Shown here: piece by piece, positions 1 to 6,095 of the stretch | Layout of the letters: every line of letters starts with the position of its first letter | Position numbering within the stretch: position 1 is the first letter of the stretch | Assembly: GCA_902797455.1 (NCBI GenBank) | Contig: CADBTE010000381.1 | Location: 1-10,654, forward strand | DNA length: 10,654 bases | Direction: 5' to 3' | DNA from: an uncultured Planctomycetota bacterium | GTDB taxonomy: Bacteria; Planctomycetota; Planctomycetia; Pirellulales; Thermoguttaceae | Notes under the pieces: model-generated | Databases searched by the model: none | What the model was told of the DNA's origin: nothing | The model's input: the letters and a program-made list of their open reading frames with translations, nothing else | Program-made: the position numbers and the translations under genes

Positions 1-1002
1 ATGGTAATAATCCCAGACGTTGGTGATATAGAACCGAGCGCGAACGGCGCTGGTGAATTCCCTGCGCATCGCGTCTTTATAGGTGTGGTGATTCGTCTTG
101 CACACGTCGACCTCGCCGGCCGCCGTGCCGACACGCCCCTCCACGTTGGCAAAGCCGCCGGCGGGATCGTTATAGCAGTCGGAGATATCGCCGCCGGTGT
201 AATATTTGAACGGCCCGTACGAGATGAGAATCGCCAAGCTCAGCGCATTCTCGTAGACGGCCGCCTCGGGGATGAGAAGCCGAAGATCGTCATTCACACC
301 CTCTTTCCCGCTCCACACGACGATATTCCCCGCCAAATTTCTGATATGGAAATCGGGGTAACTCTCGCGTTTTTTGGTCAGGTGAATCTGGTCCAGCGCG
401 CCGACAGCGAACTGCGGACGGGTCGACACCCCCTGCGAAACCTTCCAATCGGCGAACTTCGTGTGGTTCTCGTACGACTCGCTCAGCTCGAACTTCGGCT
501 GATTCGGATTACCCCGGTCATAGATGGCGCCGAAATCGAAAAACTCCCCCATGTTCGCCAATCCCGACAGCGCGTAGTCCCCCCGGCCGTCGGCTTTGGC
601 GTGGAAATGTTTGTCATCCCCGCCATGGTCGTTGTGGTAGTGCGAGAGCATCATGTAGTCGACCCGGCGGCCGCTGTCTTTGGGTTTCACCGCGTCGACA
701 TAGCGCGCGATCCACTCGCTGGCCGGACGCGATTTGTTCGGCAGAACCGGGAAGTGCTCTTCCTGGTCGGTTTCGCGCTCGCCGGTATCCAAGAGCATCG
801 TCGTCCCATCGGGGAAGACGTAGAACATATTCTCCCCGACCCCGTTGTAGATGAAGTGGAGGAACATCTCCCCCTCCCGCCAATCGGGGAGGGTCTGGCC
901 GATAAGTTCCTCGGCCCCCGCGCGTTTTGCCCCCCAAGCGCCGACCCCGCAGGCCCCCAAGACCGCGGCGGAGGTTTTCAAAAAATCACGTCTGCTGCCC
1001 AT
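1..1002 (-). CDS. Tat-exported metallo-beta-lactamase-fold hydrolase, 3' end outside window
   Basis: The minus frame is open from an ATG at 1002-1000 to the left edge (334 codons, no stop), so the C-terminus is missing. Residues 3-9 read SRRDFLK, a twin-arginine signal, followed by a short hydrophobic stretch to about residue 25; LGAC at 15-18 could also be a weak lipobox. The metal motif HYHNDH is at 121-126 (H121, H123, D125, H126), preceded by a strand ending LLDTG (70-74). Later YTGGD (D272) and NHH (304-306) resemble the second-half metal sites of ComEC/Rec2-like metallohydrolases; the usual third His between them is not obvious. Inferred role: a hydrolase acting outside the cytoplasm, anchored if lipidated; the substrate is unknown. 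A purine-rich AAAGGCGG lies about 10 bases before the ATG, and a promoter lies just upstream. The fold call is firm; the reaction is not. Confidence 0.85.
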   Translation of the reverse strand, partial: MGSRRDFLKTSAAVLGACGVGAWGAKRAGAEELIGQTLPDWREGEMFLHFIYNGVGENMFYVFPDGTTMLLDTGERETDQEEHFPVLPNKSRPASEWIARYVDAVKPKDSGRRVDYMMLSHYHNDHGGDDKHFHAKADGRGDYALSGLANMGEFFDFGAIYDRGNPNQPKFELSESYENHTKFADWKVSQGVSTRPQFAVGALDQIHLTKKRESYPDFHIRNLAGNIVVWSGKEGVNDDLRLLIPEAAVYENALSLAILISYGPFKYYTGGDISDCYNDPAGGFANVEGRVGTAAGEVDVCKTNHHTYKDAMRREFTSAVRARFYITNVWDYYH

Positions 1003-1052
1003 CGTTAGTTTGCCGCCTTTCGTAAAAATTCCCCCCCATCAAACCATCCCCC

Positions 1053-1081
1053 ATTATACAAGGCCGCGGCGCGAAACGCAA
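1053..1081 (-). promoter_or_regulatory. Sigma-70-type promoter of the MBL-fold gene
   Basis: On the minus strand a perfect TATAAT (1058-1053) follows TTGCGT (1081-1076) with a 17-bp spacer. The start of transcription would be near 1046, giving a leader of about 44 bases. The -10 is consensus and the -35 matches at three of six positions. The first transcribed bases are G-rich, with a run of seven G at 1037-1031. Confidence 0.6.
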
Positions 1082-1110
1082 ACGAATCAAAACCGAGAAA
1101 AAGAGCAATC

Positions 1111-1147
1111 AAAAAAAGAAATACCGGGGAATGGGCCTTTCTCCCGG
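1111..1147 (-). terminator. Probable intrinsic terminator after the Minf_1886-type gene
   Basis: Just after the stop codon at 1155-1153, the minus strand has a CCGGG / CCCGG stem (1147-1143 with 1128-1124), a loop of about 14 bases, then a T-rich tract ending in seven T (1117-1111). The stem is only five base pairs and four bases separate it from the T run, so this is a moderate call. Confidence 0.45.
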
Positions 1148-1152
1148 CGTGG

Positions 1153-1548
1153 TTAATTCTTAAAGGCGAACCCCTCTTCCAGCTCCTGGGGAAGGTCAAA
1201 CAGATCGACAAAATCCTCAAAGGTATCGCTGCTGCTTTTATTCATCAACCCCACAGCGATCAGATTGAAGACGATCGTGCCGATATCGTCGGTCTTGTGA
1301 ATCCCCATCGAGCCGAGGACCATCCCCGCCATAAAACCAAACTGCCCAAGAGCGTACTGCTTCACGGCCAGGCAGAGATCTTGACCGCTGACATGCGCCG
1401 GACCATCGATTCTTTCCCCGGAAACACGCGCTTCCTCCAGGCGCTTCTCGATGGCGTAGTCGAGCGCTTTGGAAATTAAAACGTAGGCGCCGCGTTTATA
1501 ACGCTTATCCCGCGCCAGGAGTTTTTCGAACTCCTCGGCCTTGTTCAT
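1153..1548 (-). CDS. Minf_1886-family protein (Planctomycetes/Verrucomicrobia-restricted), unknown function
   Basis: This is a 131-residue soluble protein with no signal peptide. I recognise the pattern from a family described as restricted to Verrucomicrobia and Planctomycetes: a start rich in charged residues, YKRGAYVLISKALDYAIEK (18-36), then HVSGQDL (52-58), ALGQFGFMAGMVLGSMGI (66-83), and a terminal acidic half with DDIGTIVFNLI (87-97) and EDFVDLFDL (111-119). The length is close to what I recall for the family. No catalytic motif is visible and I give no function. The start is the ATG at 1548-1546; a GAGG lies about 12 bases upstream, rather far. It lies 126 bp downstream of the PIN-TRAM gene on the same strand, with no clear promoter of its own, so co-transcription is possible. 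A probable terminator follows. The family call is from memory and unverified. Confidence 0.82.
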   Translation of the reverse strand: MNKAEEFEKLLARDKRYKRGAYVLISKALDYAIEKRLEEARVSGERIDGPAHVSGQDLCLAVKQYALGQFGFMAGMVLGSMGIHKTDDIGTIVFNLIAVGLMNKSSSDTFEDFVDLFDLPQELEEGFAFKN

Positions 1549-1590
1549 AATAACGATTGACCTCGGAACAAAGGGGAAGATTTTCCGTCA

Positions 1591-1655
1591 AAGAACCGGC
1601 ACTCCCCTTCGTTTGAATACCGGTTCTTAAGAGCTTTTCTTCACGTGGAAGAAAA
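1591..1655 (-). repeat. Two inverted repeats between the PIN-TRAM and Minf_1886-type genes
   Basis: A 9-bp perfect inverted repeat pairs 1591-1599 (AAGAACCGG) with 1620-1628 (CCGGTTCTT) across 20 bases. Closer to the PIN-TRAM stop, an A/T-rich 8-bp stem pairs 1635-1642 (TTTTCTTC) with 1648-1655. Read on the minus strand, both follow the PIN-TRAM stop codon. Neither has a clean T run directly after the stem, so they may be weak terminators, RNA-stabilising or processing hairpins in a two-gene transcript, or protein sites. Confidence 0.45.
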
Positions 1656-1674
1656 ACATCGGCGGGACTGCCGA

Positions 1675-2742
1675 TCATCGGTCGAGCACAAACGACGTCC
1701 CCGAGAGCTTCTTGACGGTGTAATCGTACCGAGCGAAGACCATTCGGCCGGCGCTGGTCTGCAGGACACTGGTCACGGTGACCGAAACACGCTCCCCGAT
1801 ATGGGAGCGTCCCTGATCGACCACCATCATCGTACCGTCGTCCAGATAGGCGATCCCCTGGCCGACTTCTTCACCGCTTTTGATGATATCGACCTCGATC
1901 CGCTCCCCGGGGAGAAATACCGGTTTGAGGGAGTTCGCCAGGTCGTTGAGGTTGATCACCACCACCCTCTGCAGCTTCGCCACCTTGTTGAGGTTGAAGT
2001 CGTTCGTCACCAGCTTGCCGCTGAGGTGTTTGGTCAAAGCCACGAGTTTCAGATCGACCGGCTGACCTTTGTATTCGGGCAGCTCGGTATCGTCGATCTG
2101 AAGATCGACCCCCGGCATATTCTGCAGCCGGCTGAGGATATCCAAACCGCGGCGGCCGCGGGCGCGGCGCGAGCGGTCGGGCGAGTCGGCGATGCGCTGA
2201 AGCTCGATCATCGCGAATCGGGGCATCACCAGAGGGGAATCGACCAGTTTGGTTTCCATCACGTCGGCGATACGACCGTCGATCACGACACTGGTATCCA
2301 AAATCAGCGGTTTAATCCCTTTGACGTTCTTCTGGAACTCGACATAGGGGATAATAAACCGAAAGTCATTCCGAGTCTGAAGGAGGAAGCTGACCCCCAG
2401 ATAACTGAACGACAGGAGCATAATCGCCATCACGTTGCGGCGCAAGTCCGAGGGACCTTCGTTGATTCCCTCGTTGAAGAACGGCTCCAGCGCCATCCCC
2501 ATAAAGTAGGTCATCACCATCCCGATCAGCAGCCCGAAGTAGATCGCGCCGATCCACTGGACCTGCTTCTTCGGGAAAGCCATATCGATCACGATCAGCG
2601 TGACCGCGAAGATCATCAGCGCGAAGAAGGTGGTGAGATTGATTTCGGCGTTGCCGCCGGCAATGCCGCCGCTGCGGACAATGACGACACCGATCCCGCT
2701 GGTGACCAGCAGGAACAAACATCGAAGGATCAATAATATCAT
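1675..2742 (-). CDS. Membrane-anchored PIN-TRAM domain protein, YacL type
   Basis: The 355-residue protein has four predicted membrane helices (about 2-22, 36-54, 61-82, 103-121), then a cytoplasmic PIN nuclease-like domain (about 145-265) and a C-terminal TRAM domain (about 273-335), the architecture of Bacillus YacL. The PIN acidic residues are in place: D149 (LDTS), E180, D230 (PVDLK) and D248 (TNDFN), so a metal-dependent ribonuclease active site looks intact. TRAM domains bind RNA, which suggests an RNA-directed role at the membrane; the substrate is unknown for the family as far as I know. The start is the ATG at 2742-2740, with GAGG five bases upstream. The gene is divergent from gyrA, has its own promoter, and may continue into the Minf_1886-type gene downstream. 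Domain assignment is firm; the biological role is open. Confidence 0.9.
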   Translation of the reverse strand: MILLILRCLFLLVTSGIGVVIVRSGGIAGGNAEINLTTFFALMIFAVTLIVIDMAFPKKQVQWIGAIYFGLLIGMVMTYFMGMALEPFFNEGINEGPSDLRRNVMAIMLLSFSYLGVSFLLQTRNDFRFIIPYVEFQKNVKGIKPLILDTSVVIDGRIADVMETKLVDSPLVMPRFAMIELQRIADSPDRSRRARGRRGLDILSRLQNMPGVDLQIDDTELPEYKGQPVDLKLVALTKHLSGKLVTNDFNLNKVAKLQRVVVINLNDLANSLKPVFLPGERIEVDIIKSGEEVGQGIAYLDDGTMMVVDQGRSHIGERVSVTVTSVLQTSAGRMVFARYDYTVKKLSGTSFVLDR

Positions 2743-2798
2743 TCCGGCCTCGTAAAATTAAAAATGGAAAAAAAATGTAAGACAGCAACCCACCAAGG

Positions 2799-2827
2799 AG
2801 TATAACACATCAAACACCTCAAGTCTA
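2799..2827 (-). promoter_or_regulatory. Promoter of the PIN-TRAM gene
   Basis: On the minus strand, TAGACT (2827-2822; four of six -35 matches) and TATACT (2804-2799; five of six -10 matches) are 17 bp apart, and a TGT directly before the -10 makes it an extended -10. Transcription would start near 2792, leaving a leader of about 50 bases. Confidence 0.55.
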
Positions 2828-2907
2828 CTATCCCGGCATAGATAAACAGGGGAGATAAAAAAAAGGGGGAAACCGGATTTTTATCCGCTCGAAATCGCTT
2901 CAAAACC

Positions 2908-2936
2908 CTGTTAAAACTCCGCTTTTACGCTATAAT
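2908..2936 (+). promoter_or_regulatory. Probable gyrA promoter
   Basis: A perfect TATAAT lies at 2931-2936 in the divergent region. At 17 bp upstream the hexamer is CTGTTA (2908-2913), only three of six -35 matches, so the -10 carries the call. Transcription would start near 2943, giving a leader of about 89 bases before the TTG start. The next bases (2941-2950) are very A/T-rich, which eases melting. A supercoiling response would be expected for gyrase genes but cannot be read here. Confidence 0.5.
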
Positions 2937-2965
2937 AGACAATATATATAGCGCACGTTACCTTT

Positions 2966-3008
2966 GGACGGCATCCCCTTCCCCGCCTCGGGGGGGGGGA
3001 ATCCGTCC
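2966..3008 (+). promoter_or_regulatory. Hairpin with a 10-G run in the gyrA leader
   Basis: GGACGG (2966-2971) pairs with CCGTCC (3003-3008). Inside, TTCCCC (2979-2984) can pair with GGGGAA (2996-3001), and CC (2986-2987) with GG; other registers use the CCCC at 2975-2978. The 3' side contains ten consecutive G (2990-2999). The structure ends about 12 bases before the Shine-Dalgarno sequence. The pairing is seen; a regulatory role is inferred. Confidence 0.45.
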
Positions 3009-3020
3009 GCAGCCTTGAAA

Positions 3021-3034
3021 AGGAGGTCCCGTTG
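3021..3034 (+). promoter_or_regulatory. gyrA: Shine-Dalgarno that fixes the TTG start of gyrA
   Basis: A full AGGAGGT (3021-3027) lies four bases before TTG (3032-3034). The first in-frame ATG is at 3047, 19 bases from the SD, too far for efficient use. I therefore take TTG as the start. Confidence 0.8.
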
Positions 3035-5971
3035 TCTTCCGACGATATGAACGATAATACCCCCGATAATTCCTTAGGCGAACCCTCCGATAATCCCGAT
3101 CGTCCCGACAGTCCCGATAGTTCCGTCGACCTGTCCCAATTCCTCTCCGACGCCAAAGATTTCTCCTGGGTCCCCCGAGACTCCGAGGGGAACGAAATCC
3201 CCGGCGTCCTGGACGATCCCGAGAAATACCCTCCGCTCAAACCGATCTACAATCCGAAGGACGACCGCTACTACCTTCCCGACAAAACACTCCTAGAGCA
3301 GCGTCCCATCATCGAGGAGATGCATGACTGCTTCATCGACTACTCGATGAGCGTCATTATCAGCCGCGCCATCCCCGATGTCCGCGATGGCCTGAAGCCG
3401 TCGCAGCGCCGTATTTTGGTGGCGATGAACGATCTAGGGCTCAGCCCGTCGAGCCACCGCATCAAATGCGCCAAGATCTCCGGCGATACCAGTGGTAACT
3501 ACCATCCCCACGGTGAGGCGATTATCTACCCGACCTTGGTTCGCATGGCGCAAGAGTGGAATATGCGCTATCTCCTGGTCGATAAGCAGGGGAACTTCGG
3601 TTCGATCGCCGGACTCCCCGCCGCGGCGATGCGATACACCGAGGCGCGTCTCTCCCCGATGGCGATGGCGCTGCTGGAAGACCTCAAACTCGACACGGTC
3701 GACTATATCCCCACCTACGACGAGCGAAACCTCGAGCCGACGGTCCTCCCCTCCAAGGCACCGAACCTCCTGATCAACGGTTCCGACGGTATCGCCGTCG
3801 GGATGGCGACCAGTATTCCTCCGCATAATGTCCGTGAAATTTGCGACGCGGCGATCGCCACTATCGACCGCCCTTCCATCTCCGGTTCCGAACTGCTGAG
3901 GATATGCCCCGGTCCCGACTTCCCGACCGGCGGCATTGTCTCGCGCAAGGGGCTCAAAAAGGCGTATCTCGACGGCCGCGGCAGCGTCTTCGTCCGTGCC
4001 AAGACCGAAATCGTCGAGAAAAAGGGGAAGTGCTGGATCATCATCCACTCGATCCCCTATAAGCAAAGCCGCGATTTGATCGTCACCCAAATCAACAAAG
4101 CCATCAGCGAAGGAAAGATCGACGGCGTCTCGAAAGAAGCCGAAGACCTCTCCGACCTCAAAGAGCCGGTCCGCATCCAAATTGAGCTCAAGAAAGGGGC
4201 CGACCCCGAGCTGGCGTTAAACCAGCTGTTCCGCACCACTTCTCTCCAAACCACCTACCCGATCATCCTGCTGGCGCTGGTCGACAATCAGCCGCGGGTT
4301 CTCTCGTTCAAACAGATGCTCGAAGAGTTCATCCGCCACCGGACCAACGTGATCCGCAGGCGGACGAACTTCCTCCTCAACCGGGCGCTGAAACGGCTTC
4401 ACACGATCGAGGGGCTCCTCATCGCGCACGCCAATATCGACGAGGTGATCCGCATCATCCGAACCAGCAAGACCCAGGCCGAGGCGAAAGAGCGTCTGTG
4501 CCAAATCCAATCCCCCGCCGCCCTCCTCCAGCGCGCGCTGGGGGACGCCGGATTCGAGGCGTTTGTCGAGAACCGCGGTTCCCGCGAACAGACCTACTCC
4601 CTCACCCCGGTTCAGGCCGACGCTATCCTGAAGATGACGCTCGGTCAGTTGGTCAATCTCGAGCAGGAGAAACTCTCCAACGAGTACAATACCCTTCTGG
4701 ACAACCGCGCCGAATACCGCCGCATCCTCTCCGACGAGAGCAATATCCTCGCCGTGGTGCGAAGCGACCTGGAGGAGATCAAAAAGAAGTTCTCCGACAA
4801 GCGTCGCACAGAACTGGGGACATTCGGCCCCGGTGACGATCTGGAGAGCGTCCCCGACGACACGATGGTCATCACGATCTCCGAGAACAACTACATCAAG
4901 CGAACGCCGTCGGCCGAATACCGAACCCAAAACCGCGGCGGCATGGGGCTCACAGGCGCCGCCTCGCGAGATCAGGATCGTGCCAAGCATCTGTTCGTCG
5001 CCAACAACCGCGATTACATTCTCTTCTTTACCAACCGCGGGAAGGTCTACTGGATGAGGGTCTATAAGATCCCAGAGGGTTCCCGCGACGGCAAGGGGCG
5101 CTCGCTGATGAACCTCCTGCGGCTTGAGCGCAACGAGAAGAACGAGGTGATCGAGACGGTCGCCGTCCCGAAGGTGGTCCCTGACCTGGCCGAACCGGAT
5201 CGCTTCCTGATGATGGCCACCAAACACGGACTGGTCAAAAAGACCGAGCTGTCGGCCTACAGCCGTCCCAAGAAGAATGGTATCATCGCCGTCAAACTCA
5301 GGGACGACGACGAGCTCATCGACGCGGTTCTTTGCGGTCCCAGCGACGAGATCGTCCTCTCCACCGCTCACGGCATGGCGATCCGGTTCCGTCAGGGCGA
5401 CGCCCGATCGATGGGGCGCAACTCCAGCGGTGTGCGCGGCATCAAGCTGCGCAAGGGGGACAGCGTCGTCGGGATGGCCGTGGCCGACCAGAACGCGACG
5501 CTTCTGACGATCTGCGCCGATGGTATCGGCAAGCGGACCCCCTTCGGTCCGAACGCGGCCGCCGGGAACACCGACATCGCCGAGGAAACCGACGATGTCA
5601 ACGGCAACCGCTCATACCGCACTCAGACCCGCGGCGGTTACGGTCTTCACGACATCAGACTGGGGAAACGGCCAACCCGGGTCATCGGCATTGTCTCGAT
5701 CAACGAAGACGATGAAATGATGATGCTCACCTCCGGCGGAAAGGTTCAGCGGGTGAAGGTCGCTCAGATCCCGATCAACGGCCGCAATACCAAAGGGGTT
5801 CGCATTATGAAAGTCGACCCCAACGATCAGCTGGTGGCGATCAACCGTATCCCGCCGGAACAGATTCTCGAAGAGCAGTCCGCCGCCGACAGTGCCGCCG
5901 CTGACGCTGCTGCCGCCGGTGATGCCGCCTCACAAGACGGCGCCGGCGCGGGGACATCCGCTCAAGAGTAA
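3032..5971 (+). CDS. gyrA: DNA gyrase subunit A
   Basis: The breakage-rejoining subunit of DNA gyrase (979 residues, E. coli about 875) works with GyrB in the cytoplasm to add negative supercoils. The active-site motif AAMRYTE puts the catalytic tyrosine at Y202 and its arginine at R201, equal to E. coli Y122 and R121 (offset 80). HPHGEAIIYP begins at 158: the positions of E. coli S83 and D87 are A163 and P167. The C-terminal beta-pinwheel carries a GyrA-box variant QNRGGMG (633-639), with Met in place of the usual basic residue, and QTRGGYG (865-871) in the last blade. Extra parts are an acidic N-terminal extension of about 80 residues, an insert of about 20 residues near 840-860, and an Ala-rich tail. 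The GyrA box argues against ParC. gyrB is not adjacent. A two-way terminator follows. Confidence 0.97.
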   Translation: MSSDDMNDNTPDNSLGEPSDNPDRPDSPDSSVDLSQFLSDAKDFSWVPRDSEGNEIPGVLDDPEKYPPLKPIYNPKDDRYYLPDKTLLEQRPIIEEMHDCFIDYSMSVIISRAIPDVRDGLKPSQRRILVAMNDLGLSPSSHRIKCAKISGDTSGNYHPHGEAIIYPTLVRMAQEWNMRYLLVDKQGNFGSIAGLPAAAMRYTEARLSPMAMALLEDLKLDTVDYIPTYDERNLEPTVLPSKAPNLLINGSDGIAVGMATSIPPHNVREICDAAIATIDRPSISGSELLRICPGPDFPTGGIVSRKGLKKAYLDGRGSVFVRAKTEIVEKKGKCWIIIHSIPYKQSRDLIVTQINKAISEGKIDGVSKEAEDLSDLKEPVRIQIELKKGADPELALNQLFRTTSLQTTYPIILLALVDNQPRVLSFKQMLEEFIRHRTNVIRRRTNFLLNRALKRLHTIEGLLIAHANIDEVIRIIRTSKTQAEAKERLCQIQSPAALLQRALGDAGFEAFVENRGSREQTYSLTPVQADAILKMTLGQLVNLEQEKLSNEYNTLLDNRAEYRRILSDESNILAVVRSDLEEIKKKFSDKRRTELGTFGPGDDLESVPDDTMVITISENNYIKRTPSAEYRTQNRGGMGLTGAASRDQDRAKHLFVANNRDYILFFTNRGKVYWMRVYKIPEGSRDGKGRSLMNLLRLERNEKNEVIETVAVPKVVPDLAEPDRFLMMATKHGLVKKTELSAYSRPKKNGIIAVKLRDDDELIDAVLCGPSDEIVLSTAHGMAIRFRQGDARSMGRNSSGVRGIKLRKGDSVVGMAVADQNATLLTICADGIGKRTPFGPNAAAGNTDIAEETDDVNGNRSYRTQTRGGYGLHDIRLGKRPTRVIGIVSINEDDEMMMLTSGGKVQRVKVAQIPINGRNTKGVRIMKVDPNDQLVAINRIPPEQILEEQSAADSAAADAAAAGDAASQDGAGAGTSAQE
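3094..3129 (+). repeat. 9-bp imperfect tandem repeats in the 5' end of gyrA
   Basis: Three copies of a TCCCGAnnG-type unit (3094-3102, 3103-3111, 3112-3120) are followed by a degenerate fourth. In frame they encode Pro-Asp-Arg, Pro-Asp-Ser, Pro-Asp-Ser within the acidic, disordered-looking N-terminal tail. The unit length of nine keeps the frame. Confidence 0.55.
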
Positions 5972-6018
5972 CCCCGCCAGCCGCGCGTGCTGCGGCGCCG
6001 CGCGAGGTGTCACCCCCG

Positions 6019-6054
6019 AAAAAAAGCCCCGCTTTCAAAGCGGGGCTTTTTTTT
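6019..6054. terminator. Two-way intrinsic terminator between gyrA and serA
   Basis: GCCCCGCTT (6026-6034) pairs perfectly with AAGCGGGGC (6038-6046) around a three-base loop. Seven A precede the stem and eight T follow it, so it works on both strands: it ends gyrA 48 bases after its stop, and serA 42 bases after its stop. Confidence 0.93.
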
Positions 6055-6095
6055 GGTTTTTCACGGCCGATCAAAGCCGCCAGGGAAGTCCTTCC

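Noticed and set aside
1..1008. A 335-codon open frame on the plus strand
   Set aside because: It is the exact codon-register antisense of the MBL-fold gene. The minus frame shows a Tat signal and a metal motif, while the plus frame has no recognisable domain.
1031..1052. Possible G-quadruplex in the minus-strand leader of the MBL-fold gene
   Set aside because: Runs of G5, G2 and G7 exist, but with only a GG in the middle at most two tetrads can form, and part lies upstream of the predicted start.
1645..2736. A 363-codon open frame on the plus strand
   Set aside because: It is antisense to the PIN-TRAM gene, rich in His, Asp and Gln with no domain; the minus frame has intact PIN residues and membrane helices.
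4217..5371. A 384-codon open frame on the minus strand inside gyrA
   Set aside because: It is antisense shadow caused by GC-ending codons; GyrA is continuous and conserved across it.
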